DNA from: Ailurus styani
Lineage: Eukaryota; Chordata; Mammalia; Carnivora; Ailuridae
Direction of reading: 5' to 3'
Length of the DNA stretch: 64,000 bases
Assembly: GCA_002007465.1 (NCBI GenBank)
Contig: LNAC01000860.1
Location: forward strand, 7,225 to 71,224
Shown: in pieces, positions 1 through 11,324 of the stretch
Position numbering within the stretch: position 1 is the stretch's first letter
Layout: each line of letters opens with the position of its first letter
The notes under the pieces: generated by a model
What the model was told of the DNA's origin: nothing
Seen by the model: the letters and a program-made list of their open reading frames with translations, nothing else
Database searches by the model: none
Position numbers and translations under genes: made by a program

Positions 1-160
1 CTTTTACCCTAAAGTCAGGAATACGGCAGGGCTGTCCACTATCACCACTGCTATTCAACATAGAACTAGAAGTCCTAGCCTCAGCAATCAGACAACAAAA
101 AGAAATAAAATGCATCCAAATCAGCAAGGAAGAAGTCAGATGAATGGATAAAGAAGATGT

Positions 161-222
<62 letters not shown>

Positions 223-617
223 ATGGAATACTATGCAGCTATCAAAAGAAATGAAATCTTGCCATTTGTAATGACATGGATGGAACTAGAGGGTATTATG
301 CTGAGCAAAATAATTCAATCAGAGAAAGACAGTTTTCATATGATCTCTCTGATATGAGGAACTTGATGGGCAGGGAGGGGGGTTGTGGGGGGTAGGGAGG
401 GAAAAATAATGAAACAAGATGGGATGGGGAAGGAGACAAAGTATAAGAGACTCATAATCTCACAAAACAAACTGAGGGTTACTGGGGGTTGGGAGGGTAG
501 GGATAGGGTGGATGGGTTATGGACATTGGGGGGTTTGTGCTTTGGTGAATGCTGTGAAAGGTGTAAGCCTGATGATTCACAGACCTGTACCCCTGGGGCA
601 AATAATAATAAAAAAAT
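1..617 (+). mobile_element. L1 LINE fragment: ORF2 piece joined to 3' UTR by an internal deletion
   Basis: Bases 1-137 match the reverse-transcriptase part of carnivore L1 ORF2; the same segment is present in the fuller L1 copy at about 13265-13400. At about 137-141 the sequence jumps to the last part of ORF2 (ATGAATGGATAAAGAAGATG, then the MEYYAAIKRNEIL-like peptide) and continues into the G-rich 3' UTR, ending in an AATAATAAAAAAA tail near 617. Everything between is missing, well over 1 kb compared with other L1s. The element continues off the left edge. It is not coding. Confidence 0.85.
163..222. repeat. (TA)n(CA)n microsatellite inside L1
   Basis: About 17 TA units followed by about 12 CA units, grown from the short TATATATACA stretch normally found near the end of L1 ORF2. 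The surrounding L1 reading resumes directly after it. Confidence 0.95.
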
Positions 618-635
618 AGATTTTAAACTAAAAAT

Positions 636-3540
636 GGTAAAAAGAGACAAAGAAGATCCTTATATTATGATAAAGGGATCAATACATCAAGAAGATATGG
701 AAATTATAAATATTTATGTTCCTAACATTACAGCTTCCAATATATAAGGCAAAAGCTAAGAGATAAAGGGAGAAACAAGCAGTAATACAATACAACTGGA
801 GGCCTTTAACACCCTACTGTCAAAAACTGGATAGATCATCCAGACAGAGAATCAATAAGAAAACAGTACATTTGAATACACTATAGATCAGGTGAACCTA
901 ACACATCTATGCAAAACTTTCTGTGGAACAGCAGAATACACATTCTTTTCAAGTACAGACGGAACATGTTCTAGGATAGACCGAATGTTAGTTCACAAAA
1001 CAAATCCTAGCAAATCCAAGAAGATTAAAATCATACTCTCTGACCGCAATGGCATGAAATTAGAAATCAGTAACAGGAGAACTGGAAAATTTCTAAATGC
1101 AAGGAAATTAAACAACACTCTCCTTTAAAAAAGTGATTTTATTTATTTATTTGACAGAGAGAGAGTGTGAGTGAGTGAGGAGAGAGAGCACAGAGGGAGG
1201 AGAGTCAGAGGGAGAAGCAGACTCCCACTGAGCAGGGAGCCCGACGTAAGGCTCAATCCTGGGACTCCAGGATTATGACCTGAGCCAAAAGCAGAAGTTT
1301 TACCAACTGAGCCACCCAGGTGCCCCTAAACAACACTCTCTTGAACAAGCAATGAAGCAAAGAAAAAACAAAAGGGAAATAAACCAATTTCTTGAGACAA
1401 ATGAAAATGGAACTGCAACATATCAGAACATGTGAGATGTAGCAAAAGCAGTTCTAAGAGAGAATTTCATAGCAATTATTCATAGCAATAAATGCCTACA
1501 TTAAAAGCAGTCATCACAAATAAACAAGAATACCAAACTAAAACTAGATTTAGACTTTCTGAAACAAAAACTTTTCACCACTATCACCATATAGCAGAAT
1601 CTAACGATGGCTATATATTTACTATTACCAGTAAAATGCACAATAACTTTTTTGTTTTTATGATGTTAGTTAACATTCTTTTACTTCCACTCAAAAAAAA
1701 TCCTTTCAGCATTTCTTATAAGAAAATTCCTTTAGTTTCTTGAAATAAACTCCCTCAACTTTAGTTTGCTTGGGAAAGTCTAATTATTCCAAAGAAACAA
1801 GATCAGCCAAACAATACTAGCCAACTAAAAATTGGTTCTTTGGATACAGAAACAAAATTTACAAACCCTTAACAGATTAACCAAGAGGAGAAAAAAAATC
1901 AAAATCAATAAAATTATAAATTAAGAAAAATAAACCTTACAATGGATACCACAGAAAATCAAAGGATCCTAAGAGGTTACTATAAACAATTACAGGCCAA
2001 TAAATTGAGAGAAGAATCATATGATTATCCCAATAGATACAGAAAAAGCATTTGACAAAATTTGACATCCATTCATGTTAAAACTTCTTCATGATTAGTA
2101 ATAAAACATATCTCAACATCATAAACACCATGTATGACAAGCCCACAATTAATATCATATTCATTGGCAAAAGGGTTGAAAGCTGTCCCTAAGATCAGGA
2201 ACAAGACAAGGATGCCCACTGTCATCACTCCTATTCAACATAGTCCTAGAAGTTTTAGCTAGAGCAAGCAGGCAAGAAAAAGAAATAAAAGGTATTAGAA
2301 TTGGGAGGAAAGAATGAAAATTGTCTCTATGAGCAGATGACATGATTTTATATGGAGAAAATACTAAAGACTCAACCTCCCCCCAAAAAAACATTAAATA
2401 TAATCCATAAATACAATAAAGATTCAGGATGCAAAGTTAATATATAAAACTCAGTAGTTTTTCTACATAGCAACAATATATTTTTTGAAAAATAAATTTA
2501 AAATGATCTCACAATAGCATCAAAAACAATAAAATACTTAGGAATAAATTTAACAAAGGAGGTCAAAGATCTCAAATCTGAAAACACTGATGAAAGAAAT
2601 CAAAGAAGACACAGATAAATGGAAAGGTTTTATACATTCATGACTTGAAAGAATTAATGTTGTTAAAATATCAATATTCCAAAAGATCCAATGCAATCTC
2701 TACCAAGATTCTAATGGCATTTTTTACATAAGTAGAGAAAACTTTCTTAAAATTTATATGAAACCACGAAAGACTCTAAATAGCCAAACAATTCTGAGAA
2801 AAAAAGAACAAAGCATGAGGCATCACACTTTCCAATCCCAAGGTATGGCCATTGAAAACAGTACTGTACTAGTGTTAAAACAGGAAAATCGACCAGTGAA
2901 CAAAATTAGGATCCCAGAAACAAACCCAAGCATACACAGTCAACTAGTATTTGACAATGGAGCCAAGAATACTTAACGGAGAAAAGACAGTCTTTGTGAC
3001 AAATGGTGCTGTGATAATTGATTATTCACATTTAAAAGAATAAAACTGGACCCATGTCCTATACCATTCACAAAAATTAACTCAAAATGTGTTATAGGCT
3101 CAAATGTAAGGCCTGAAGACATGAAACTCCTAGAAGTAAACATAGGAATAAAGCAATTTGACCTGGGTCTTGGTAATGATTTTTTGGATATGACTCCCAA
3201 AGCACAAGCAATAAAACAAAAAATATTATAATAATCCTTTGGGGCTACATCAAACTACAAGCTGCTACACAGCTAGAGACCATCAACACAATGAAAAGAC
3301 AACCTATGAAATGGGAAAAAATATTTTCAAACCATATATCTGATAAGAAGTTAATATTCAAAATATATAAAGAACTCATACAAATCAATAGCAAAGTAAT
3401 AATAATTACTAATAATAACCCAAATAGAAAACGGGCAGAGAATCTGAATGGACACTTTTCAAAAAAATGTATACGAAGGGCCAAAAGGTAAATGAAAAAA
3501 TGCTCAACATCACGAATCATTGTGGAAATGCAAATTAGAA
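636..3540 (+). mobile_element. Old L1 (L1M-type) ORF2 fragment, interrupted
   Basis: Diverged L1 ORF2 sequence in sense orientation. Readable landmarks are an endonuclease-domain stretch at 640-1120, the QQGCPLSP-type reverse-transcriptase block at about 2190-2270, the decayed F/Y-ADD region at about 2325-2370, and the ...KCSTS... block at 3490-3530. Many stops and frameshifts. It is broken by a SINE at 1123-1326 and by a stretch at about 1515-1790 that does not read as L1. It is more decayed than the L1 at 8.5 kb and therefore older. Confidence 0.8.
1123..1326 (-). mobile_element. Carnivore tRNA-Lys SINE (CAN SINE)
   Basis: Reverse-oriented SINE: TTTATTTATTTATTTGACAG tail complement at the left, GGTGCCTGGGTGGCTCAG head complement at the right. 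A perfect 14-bp target-site duplication, TAAACAACACTCTC, lies at 1109-1122 and 1327-1340, proving insertion into the older L1. Confidence 0.95.
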
Positions 3541-3824
3541 CCATAAAGAGACTCCACATAGCTTTGAAGCAGTGGTCACAGATTGAGTTGATTTCTTCCA
3601 TCAGCTCTCCTAGCCAGCTTTTAAGTCCATACATGCAACACTCCAAACAGTTCTATAGTGATGGGAGAATCATAAAATCACATTTGCACTCTTACCCTCC
3701 TCCTGTATTGTTTTTCGTTTTGTTTTGCTTTGTTTTCCAGTGAAGGTTAGTTAAGGGCTAAGAAAGACAGGGAAATCTTCATGGACACCAAAATATAGTA
3801 AGTATGTCACTTTTGTCTTAAAAG
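3541..3824. other. Unrecognised spacer
   Basis: Between two L1 pieces. It holds a T-rich TTTTGTTTTGCTTTG patch near 3710-3740. No gene or repeat family recognised. Confidence 0.4.
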
Positions 3825-4017
3825 AAATTTTGGTAGATATTCATCCTTTCTGATGGTTGAGTAACATGGGGGGATAATGTAGCTGGGTGATGAGCATTAA
3901 GGAGGGCATGAGCACTGGGTGTTATACGCAACTAATGACTCATTGAACACTATGTCAAAAATTAATAATGTACTATATGTTGGCTAATTGAATTTAAATT
4001 TTAAAAATTTAAAAAGG
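3825..4017 (+). mobile_element. L1 3' UTR end fragment
   Basis: Matches the last part of a caniform L1 3' UTR: GGTGATGAGCATTAAGGAGG, GAGCACTGGGTGTTATACG, a TGTTGGCTAATTGAATTTAA end, then an A/T tail. Only the terminal 190 bp is present. Confidence 0.75.
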
Positions 4018-4023
4018 AAAATG

Positions 4024-4135
4024 TTCTATAGATTAAATGTTTTGTGCCCCCACTATACCCCACCCCTGCCAAATACATATATTGAAATCTTACCCCTCAA
4101 GTGGTGGTATTAGGAGGTGGGGCCTCTTGACCTCA
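4024..4135 (+). mobile_element. MaLR LTR fragment (MST/MLT type)
   Basis: Starts like the 5' end of MaLR-class LTRs (ATTAAATGTTTTGTGCCCCC, ATTGAAATCTTACCCC) and includes the diagnostic GGTATTAGGAGGTGGGGCCT. It stops abruptly at about 4135, so it is a truncated solo LTR. Confidence 0.65.
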
Positions 4136-4659
4136 TCCTTTCCTGCAGGCTCTCTCTGTTTTTCAACTGTCCTTCTCAAAGCACTTGAAAAGTTGGTCAC
4201 ATTTTCTGACTCTGTATTCTTATTCTCACTCATTCCTCAGCTCCCTGCTCACCTCACCGCTACTGTCCTGCTCTGAGTTGTTGATGACATCCAAGCTAAA
4301 AAATTTTCTTCCTACTTGATTTTTTTTTGAAGACTCCTTTCTTGACTCCCAACTTTAAGAAACACTTCCAACTTTAAGAAACGCTTTGAACTCTTGACTT
4401 AAATGGCATTCAATATTCTCACTTTTCTTCCTACTTCTCCGCAGTAATACTTCAATTTCTCTGCAGAACCATTCCCTAGGATGGTGTTCTCCAGGGTTGC
4501 CCCCACCCCCAGGAAGGCCTTCTTATCTAATTCTCTGTATCACCAATCAGAAATGTCACCTCTACATGAACAGCTTCCTTGTGTCTTGAGCTCAGACCTT
4601 TCCCTTGCCCACTGGAGAGTTCTAGTTGGTTGTTGCCCTTAACACCCGTAATCAATAGA
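4136..4659. other. Intergenic, nothing recognised
   Basis: Moderately pyrimidine-rich sequence with a short repeated phrase (CAACTTTAAGAAAC, twice, near 4350-4385). No gene, RNA or clear repeat seen. Confidence 0.4.
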
Positions 4660-5140
4660 TTCAAAATTAAACACATTGTGTTTTCTCATGCCATCCACCC
4701 CAAATCTAGCCTACATTTTATATCCTCTATGACAGTGAAAGTCATCACTGTACACATATTGCAAAAACCATCAGTCTGGGGCCAGCCTTGAGCTTTCCCT
4801 CCCTTATTCCCTATATCCAGTCAACCACAGAAGCCTTGTGTTTCTACTTCTTGAAAATGATTCAGATACATCTTCTCTGAATCATTATGCCTCAGGATAC
4901 TGTCATCTCTCCACTGCTTTGCTGTAACAATCACATTAGTGATATCCCTGCTTTTGCTAGTCCCCTTCAAGTTGTGCTTACCATTAATCCCTGTCAGTCC
5001 AGAGTGCTTCGAAAATAGAATTATCACCATCCCATCCTGGGCTCTCTGATGCCCATAAAACAAAGTCCAAACTCCTTAATATGTTTTGCAAAGTCAATTG
5101 TGACTTGGCCTTTAAAACTTCTTTCTGAGCCTTTCCCCAT
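4660..5140 (+). mobile_element. L2 LINE fragment
   Basis: Old L2-type reading in sense orientation: the ATTAAACACATTGTG...CCCCAAATC block, the CTGTCATCTCTCCACTGC block and the AAAACAAAGTCCAAACTCCTTA block near 5060 appear in L2 order. Strongly diverged; about 480 bp recognisable, ending at the C/T tract. Confidence 0.55.
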
Positions 5141-5157
5141 TCCAACTTGACAGGAGA

Positions 5158-5159
<2 letters not shown>

Positions 5160-5197
<38 letters not shown>

Positions 5198-5352
5198 TTT
5201 CTTTTCTTTTCTTTTTTCTTTTCCTTTCTTTTCTTTTCTTCCTTTCCTTCTTTCTTTCTTCTCTCCATTCCTCCCTCCCTTCCTTCCACCCTCCTTCCTT
5301 CCTTCTTTTCTTCCTTACTCTCTCCTTCCCTTCCTCCCTCTTCCTCCTTCCC

Positions 5353-5402
<50 letters not shown>

Positions 5403-5403
5403 C
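5160..5403. repeat. Long C/T-only tract (polypyrimidine) with (TC)n arms
   Basis: About 240 bp almost free of purines on this strand. (TC)n runs at 5160-5190 and 5356-5397 bracket a CTTTT/CCTTT/CCTCC centre, giving rough mirror symmetry. The long reading frames over it on both strands (RERERER and SLSLSL peptides) are artefacts of the repeat. Confidence 0.95.
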
Positions 5404-5659
5404 ATTTTCCATCTTTTCTACCCATATTCATATATTCTTTATCTTGAATTTCTTCCCTTCTTTGTCTTTGGAGAATTCCAATTCATCTGTCCTGCTTCAG
5501 CTTCATATTGCTGTCTCCCTACTAGACTTTCATAACCTCTGTTGTTATCATGTGTCTCTTGTCTCCATATGGGCACAGATTGTCCATCTCTCTCCCTATT
5601 TCATCTGATCATCAAGCATAGTTTCTAGTACGCAGTAATGACATAGTATCTCATGTCAG

Positions 5660-5890
5660 AACTGATGTTTGTTTTGTGCTTGTTATGTGCTGGACACTCT
5701 TATAAATACATTGAATGAATTAATGTATTTAATCTCATAAAGCCTTGACAGAGTTACTGGTATCATTCTCGTTTACAGATAGGTAAACCAAGGCACAAAG
5801 AGGTTAGGTAACATGTACAATTATTAAGTGAGGGGGCCAAGATTCAAATTCAGACAATGGTTCTAAAGACCAGGCTTTTAACTTTTTTTC
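5660..5890 (-). mobile_element. MIR SINE
   Basis: Reverse-orientation MIR: the TTTACAGATAGGTAAACCAAGGC core followed by an AAGAGGTTAGGTAACATG block and a CCAAGATTCAAATTCAGACA end. Old and diverged. Confidence 0.75.
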
Positions 5891-7671
5891 CCTAAATGAA
5901 TGAGAGTAAGTGAAGGAGTGGGGCATTGGATAAAACTTAGAGAGGTCAAATTCATTTCCCCACGCCACATAGCTGGGAGGTTCTGGGGCTGGGGATTCAC
6001 ACTCTGTCTTCTGACTCCAAATTCCATGAGTTAGGGACCGTTCTGCACTGTCTTTTATATTTTTAATTGTTTTAAAAGCAAATGCATTTTTGCTCTCTGT
6101 GGACATGGTTTTAATAAGCCTATTTAAATATTCATAATTCAAATGCAAAATCCCCTGCTGTAGCCTTCTGTGGTTCACAGACTTCAGTAAGTGGCCTCTG
6201 CTCTTTATGGTAAGGGCCTGATGAACTGACTGGCCCCCCGTTTATCCCACTTCCTGTATGATCAGACTCTCCGAACAGACTGCTGAGCCAGGAGGTTAGA
6301 AGAGTCTGTCATTGCTTCCAAAATATTAATTGGATGGTAATATTTTTGCTCAATAGGCAGCTGGTTCATAACCTCACTGGGAAAGTGCAAAATGGTGATA
6401 AAAAGTGTCTCAATTCTAGGAGAAATGAAATGTTTCAGAATATCTCAGGAGTTAACAGTGCTGGTCATTTTTCCCCATTAATTCTCCCAAATTCATAGTC
6501 ACTGAGAATTGTCAAACCCTGTGATAAGATATTTAAATCCAAATCTGTGATTTCTCCCACATTTCTCAGTCTTCTCCTGTAACCCCATCAAAATCAAATG
6601 CTGAGTTAGGTCCTATATTTTTACCAAAACCTTTCTTAATTACCTGAGGTTAGGAAGCAAATTTTACTAAATTGTGTGTTCGTCATGCCTAAATTAATGA
6701 CACCTACATATTATTTTCTAAAAAACTTCTTATTGAATGAAGGAATGAGTTATCCCAAGTTATTCTCTCTTTCTTTGAAGCAGAGAACAATAAATATTTG
6801 GTCTGTAGCACAAAATTTTCAACCATGAGTCCCACATCTTTTGCATGGCAGACCAGCAGAAGGCAGACCAGCAGATTGTCTTTGTGAAAGATGACAGAAT
6901 TCAAAATATTTAAAGTCATTCAGTATTCAGACAGAGATTTTTTTAATCCTCTCACATCAGTAATAACTCCCTCTTACTTTTTCTGGCTCTTTCTTTGCTC
7001 TCTGTTACATCTCCCTTCAAAGGGGACTATATCTATTATCTTTTCTTTCTCTTCTTTTATCCAGTCCCATGATTCAAACACCTTCTACATATTGACAATT
7101 TGTACATCTTCATCTTCAACCCTGAGTTGTCCAAGTAATATGCAACCTATTTATATAACAACTGACCACAAAAGATTCCTCTCCTAGACTTGGCTGTCTT
7201 GGTAAATGACCATTCCTTGGGTCTTAATTCCAGGAGTAAGTTTGCTCGAATAAAACAAAGGACAATATGTATTCCAAGTCCACAGACGGTAGTTTGGCAA
7301 GAGTGCTGCATGCAGGGAAGGCTGATCCATATCCAAAATTAATTGTCTATTTCCAGTAAAAACAGAGTGCTGTCCCATCCATGAGATAAGCAGTCCAGTA
7401 TAATCAACTGTCACCCAGTCACTTTGGACAATTCAGGTCTCTGAATCAATAGACAAATAAGGTAGTCACTGTACTGGTTAGGGGGATTGATGCTGACTGA
7501 TCCTGACTAAAGTGAGTTACTATTACACAATGGATGTAAGAGTATGTCTGGAATATAAGACATACCTTAGGGTTATCTCTTATTACTACCACATTCTATG
7601 ATTAAAGTCAATGGACAATTATAACAACCAAATGAGGCAGGATCACTAATAGCACAAATTCTTCAGGAATG
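5891..7671. other. Intergenic unique sequence
   Basis: No coding gene seen. About 7020-7150 weakly resembles L2. The rest, including 6280-6560 with several homeodomain-like AT cores, is unassigned single-copy-looking DNA. Confidence 0.4.
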
Positions 7672-7686
7672 AATGTCTGGGTTTTA

Positions 7687-7870
7687 TTGATTTATTTAGA
7701 GTAAGCCAGTGCATGCAAGTGGGGGGAGGGGCAGAAGGAGAGAATCTCAAGCAGACTCCCCACTGAGTGTGGAGCCCCACAGTGCTGGGCTCCATCTCAT
7801 GACCCTGAGATCATGACCTGAACCAAAAACAAGAGTTGGACGCTAAACCAACTGAGCCACCCAGGCACCC
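7687..7870 (-). mobile_element. Carnivore tRNA-Lys SINE, older subtype
   Basis: Reverse orientation; the head complement ACTGAGCCACCCAGGCACCC ends at 7870. The 15-bp target-site duplication AATGTCTGGGTTTTA / AATATTTGGGTTTTA (7672-7686 and 7871-7885) has two mismatches, consistent with an older insertion. Confidence 0.9.
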
Positions 7871-7904
7871 AATATTTGGGTTTTAAGTATGGTTAAAGAG
7901 ATGT

Positions 7905-8352
7905 GTATGGATGCCAGGTTGATAAGGGGGAGACTCTGATGGTCTTTTTTATGCATCAGTTTGATTAAGCAACAGCCTTCAGTTATTCACTTAAACACTA
8001 ATCTGTGTTGTCATGAAGGTATTTTGTAGATGTGATTTAAGTCCATAACCAGTTAACTTAAAACGAGGGAGATGATCCTAGAAAATCTGTCTTCTAGATG
8101 TAATAGATAATCTTGGTGGGTCTGATTCAATTATTTGAATGGCCTTAAGAGCTGAGCTGAGGCTTCCCTGAGGGATGAAATTCTGCAGCTCAGTACAGAG
8201 GGTGCCAGCCTGCCTTGCCTAACAGCGTCCTGTATGGATTTTGGACTTTTCTAGACAGTCCCCACAATTGTGTAAACACCGTACTTGCAATAAATTGCAT
8301 AATATAAATTTCCTACTAAGTCTCATTCTCTGGTTGAACCCCAAAATGATAC
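7905..8352 (-). mobile_element. ERVL-type LTR-like repeat
   Basis: Ends with TCATTCTCTGGTTGAACCCC...GATACAG, the reverse complement of the start of ERVL/MLT2-like LTRs, and begins with a TTTTATGCATCAGTTTGATT block like their far end. A GATTTTGGACTT block lies between. The family name is uncertain. Confidence 0.45.
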
Positions 8353-8530
8353 AGTAAATCTGACATTACACTAGAGTCACTCTGAGTCTTCTCTTTCCAG
8401 CCCTTCCTTCCCCATATAATCTTTCTGCAAGCCATGTTAATTCCAAAGCAGACAGTGAACTGTACCATTTCTCAACATCTTTGCCAATAATCATCTGATT
8501 ATTGACCAATCTTCTATCTAAAATTTTTAG
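8353..8530. other. Spacer next to the L1 5' end
   Basis: Nothing recognised except ATCTTCTATCT at 8509-8519, which resembles GTCTTCTACCT at 16339-16349 on the far side of the L1 pair and is a possible, weak target-site duplication for the whole structure. Confidence 0.35.
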
Positions 8531-9664
8531 GTAGAGGAGCAAGATGGCAGAGGATTAGGAGACCTAAATATCATCGGGTCCCAGGAGTTCAGCTAGATAG
8601 TCATCAAACCATTCTGAACACCTACAAATTCAACAGAAGATTGAAGAGAAGAGCAGCAATTATAGGAACAGAAAAGCAGCCACTTTCTGGAAGGTAGGAC
8701 ATGTGGAGAAGTGAGTCCAAGGAGATATACGGGAAGAGAGACCTGGGGTGGGGAGAGGCCACCTTCTGGCAAGTAGTAGAGCAGTAGAGCAAAAAATTGG
8801 AACTTTTAGTAGTCTGCTCCACTGAGGGATGTCACTCCAGAAGCTAAGCTGGAGGTGGAGCCTTTGCGGGGACAGTGTGGTCTCAGAACCCACAGGGTCA
8901 CAGAAAGACAGGAGGTGTCTGAGTGTGGCGCTGCTTCCAGGTATCTGGGCAGGGAAGCCGCTGCAGAGACAGAGCTGAAGAGGGAGCTCTCAGCTCGGGG
9001 TTACCTTAAATGGTGATCCGAGGCACATTCAGGCCACTACTCTTCAAACAGGGACCCCACAAGTGGCAGATTTGGGATACTCACCTTCCTCCTTCGGGAG
9101 GAGTAGCGCAGGAGTGTACTGCAGGAATCTGCTGGGTTTGGAGACCAAACCGGGCCATGCACCACAGATAGAAACGCTAGGTCACAGGCGAGGTGAGCTC
9201 AGAGTGTGGCTGGAGACCAGGGAGACGGGAGGGATCAACAGCTTTTCTCTGAGGGCACACTGAGGAGGGGGCCCCTTAGCTGTCAACTACTCCAAGGCTG
9301 GAGATTGGGAGGCCACCATCGTCATTCTCCTCCTACAAAGTGGTACAGAAAGCGTTCTGGGAACAAAAGCTCCCGAGATTGAACCCAAGCAGATTGCTTA
9401 GCCTGGCCCATGGCAAGGGCAGTGCAATTCTGCCTCAGGGAAAAACATTTGCAAATCACTGCAACAGGTTCCCCCCCCCAGAAGATCAGCAAGAATATCC
9501 AGCCAAGATCAAGTTCACTGATCAATGAGAACTGTGGAACTCCAGAGCTAAGGGAAAGCAACATATAGAATTCTTTTTTCCTATGATTTTTTAGTCATTC
9601 AAAGATAATTTTTAAAATTTTATTTTTTTCTTATTCTATTTTTTAAATATTACTCTTTCCTATT

Positions 9665-10090
9665 TCAACGATTTTTAACTATTTTCTTATCAAGACTTAT
9701 TTAAAAATCTTTTTTACCTTTCATTGTTATAGTAATATTCTATCCCCTCACTGTATTTAACCTTATTTTTTGTATACATATAGGTTTTTCTTTCTTTAAA
9801 AATTTGGGATACAGTTTCTTCCAACAGATCAAAATATACCCTAAATCTAGCACATGGCTTTGTTCTCCAGCCTGATTACATTTTTGCTCTTTTTTTCTTC
9901 TTTCTTTTTTCAACCAACTTCTTATCAATTCCTTTTTTAGAATCTTTTTTAATTTTCATTGTTACAGTCATATTCCATTGCCTCTTTGTGTTTATCCTTA
10001 TTTTTGTATATATATAAGTTTTTCTTTCATTAAAATTTTGGGAGGTAGTTTCTTCTAACAGACCAAATTACACCCAAAATCAAGTGTGTG
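9665..10090 (+). repeat. Two tandem monomers in the L1 5' UTR
   Basis: The blocks CTTATCAAGACTTATTTAAA ... CATTGTTATAGTAATATTC ... ACCTTATTTTTTGTATACAT ... CAACAGATCAAAATATACCC recur in the same order about 240 bp later with roughly 80 percent identity by eye. The reverse-oriented 5' UTR at 15.0-15.2 kb shows one copy. Confidence 0.7.
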
Positions 10091-10127
10091 GCTCTGTGAC
10101 TCTGTTCTATTCGCCAGTCAGTATACA

Positions 10128-10205
10128 TATACATACACACTCACACACACACATATATATATACATATATATGTATGTATGTATATGTATATATGTATAT
10201 ATTTT
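10128..10205. repeat. CA/TA/TATG microsatellite
   Basis: Alternating purine-pyrimidine run of CACACA, TATATA and GTATATGT units within the L1 5' UTR. Confidence 0.9.
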
Positions 10206-10330
10206 TTTTCTCCTTTCTTCTTCCCCTGGCTTTAGGGCTCTTCTGATTTTGGTTAGTATATCTTTTCTTGGGGTCATTGCTACCGTTTTAGTATTTTTTT
10301 CTCTCATTCATCTATTCTTATCTGGATAAA

Positions 10331-11262
10331 ATGCTGAGGAGGAAAAACTCACCTCAGAAAAAAAGAACAAGAGGCTGTACTGACAGCTAGGGACCTAATC
10401 AATATGGACATTACTAAGATGTCAGAACTAGAGTTCAGAATGACGATTATCAAGGTGCTAGCTGGGTTCAAAAAAAGCATGGAAGACACTAGAGAATTCT
10501 TTTCTGGAGAAATAAAATTCCTTTCTGGCGAAATAAAAGAACTAATACTTAACCAAGTTGAAGTCAAAAAGCTATTAATGAGGTACAATAAAAAATGGAG
10601 TCTCTTACTGCTAGGATAAATGAGGGAGAAGAAAAAATTAGTGATATAGAAGACAAAATGATGGAGAATAAAGGAGCTGAGAAAAAGGGAGATAAACAAT
10701 TACTGGACCATGAGGGGAGATCCGAGAGATAAGTGATGCCATAAGATGAAACAATATTAGAATAATTGGGATCCCAGAAGAAGAAAAAGAGAGAGAGGGA
10801 CAGAAGGTATATTGGAGCAAATTATAGTGGAGAATTTCCCTAATTTGCAAAGGGAACAAGTATCAAAATCCGGGAGGCACAGAGAACCCACGCAAATTCA
10901 TTAAAAATATGTCAACACTCAGTCATCTAATAGTAAAACTTACAAGTCTCAGTGACAAAGAGAAAGTTCTGAAAGCAGCTCGGAACAAGAGGTCTGTAAC
11001 AAACAAATGTAGAAATATCGGATTGGCAGCAGACCTATCCACAGACGCCTGGCAGGCCAGAAAGGACTGGCATGATATATTCAGAGCACTAAACAAGAAA
11101 AATATGCAGCCAAGAATTCTATATCCAGCTAGGCTGTCATTGAAAATAGAAGGAGACATAAAAAGCCTCCAGGACAAAAAAAAACCTAAAAGAATTTGCA
11201 AACACCAAACAAGCCATGTAGAAAATATTGAAAAGGGTCCTCTAACCAAAGAGAGATTCTAA
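10331..11262 (+). pseudogene. L1 ORF1 remnant (RNA-binding protein of L1)
   Basis: ORF1p is the RNA-binding chaperone that coats L1 RNA. An ATG lies at 10331, but the frame shifts within about 20 codons. The frame recovers at 10404-10619 (MDITKMSELEFRMTIIKVLA, the coiled-coil-entry region, then GEIKFLSGEIKEL heptad-like repeats), is lost again, and resumes at 10909-11262. There the RRM/C-terminal region reads ...DKEKVLKAARNKRSVT... and ...QPRILYPARLSLKIEGDIKS, typical of L1 ORF1p. At least three frame changes; no functional protein. The start codon assignment is by position after the 5' UTR. Confidence 0.8.
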
Positions 11263-11324
11263 AATTAACAGACCAGGAAGGAACAGAGAAAATATGTAGT
11301 AATAGTCACCTTACAAGAAATACA

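Larger units (their letters stand above)
8531..10330 (+). promoter_or_regulatory. Decayed L1 5' UTR (former internal promoter)
   Basis: Homologous to the reverse-oriented 5' UTR at about 15045-16328, but with most CpGs mutated. The downstream half is T-rich and contains an imperfect direct duplication of about 190 bp (near 9665-9850 and 9905-10090) and a CA/TA microsatellite (10128-10205). Any promoter activity is probably gone. Confidence 0.8.

Noticed and set aside
5112..5608. Arg/Glu-rich and Ser/Leu-rich open frames of 97-153 codons
   Set aside because: Pure translation of the C/T tract; low-complexity peptides from a simple repeat.
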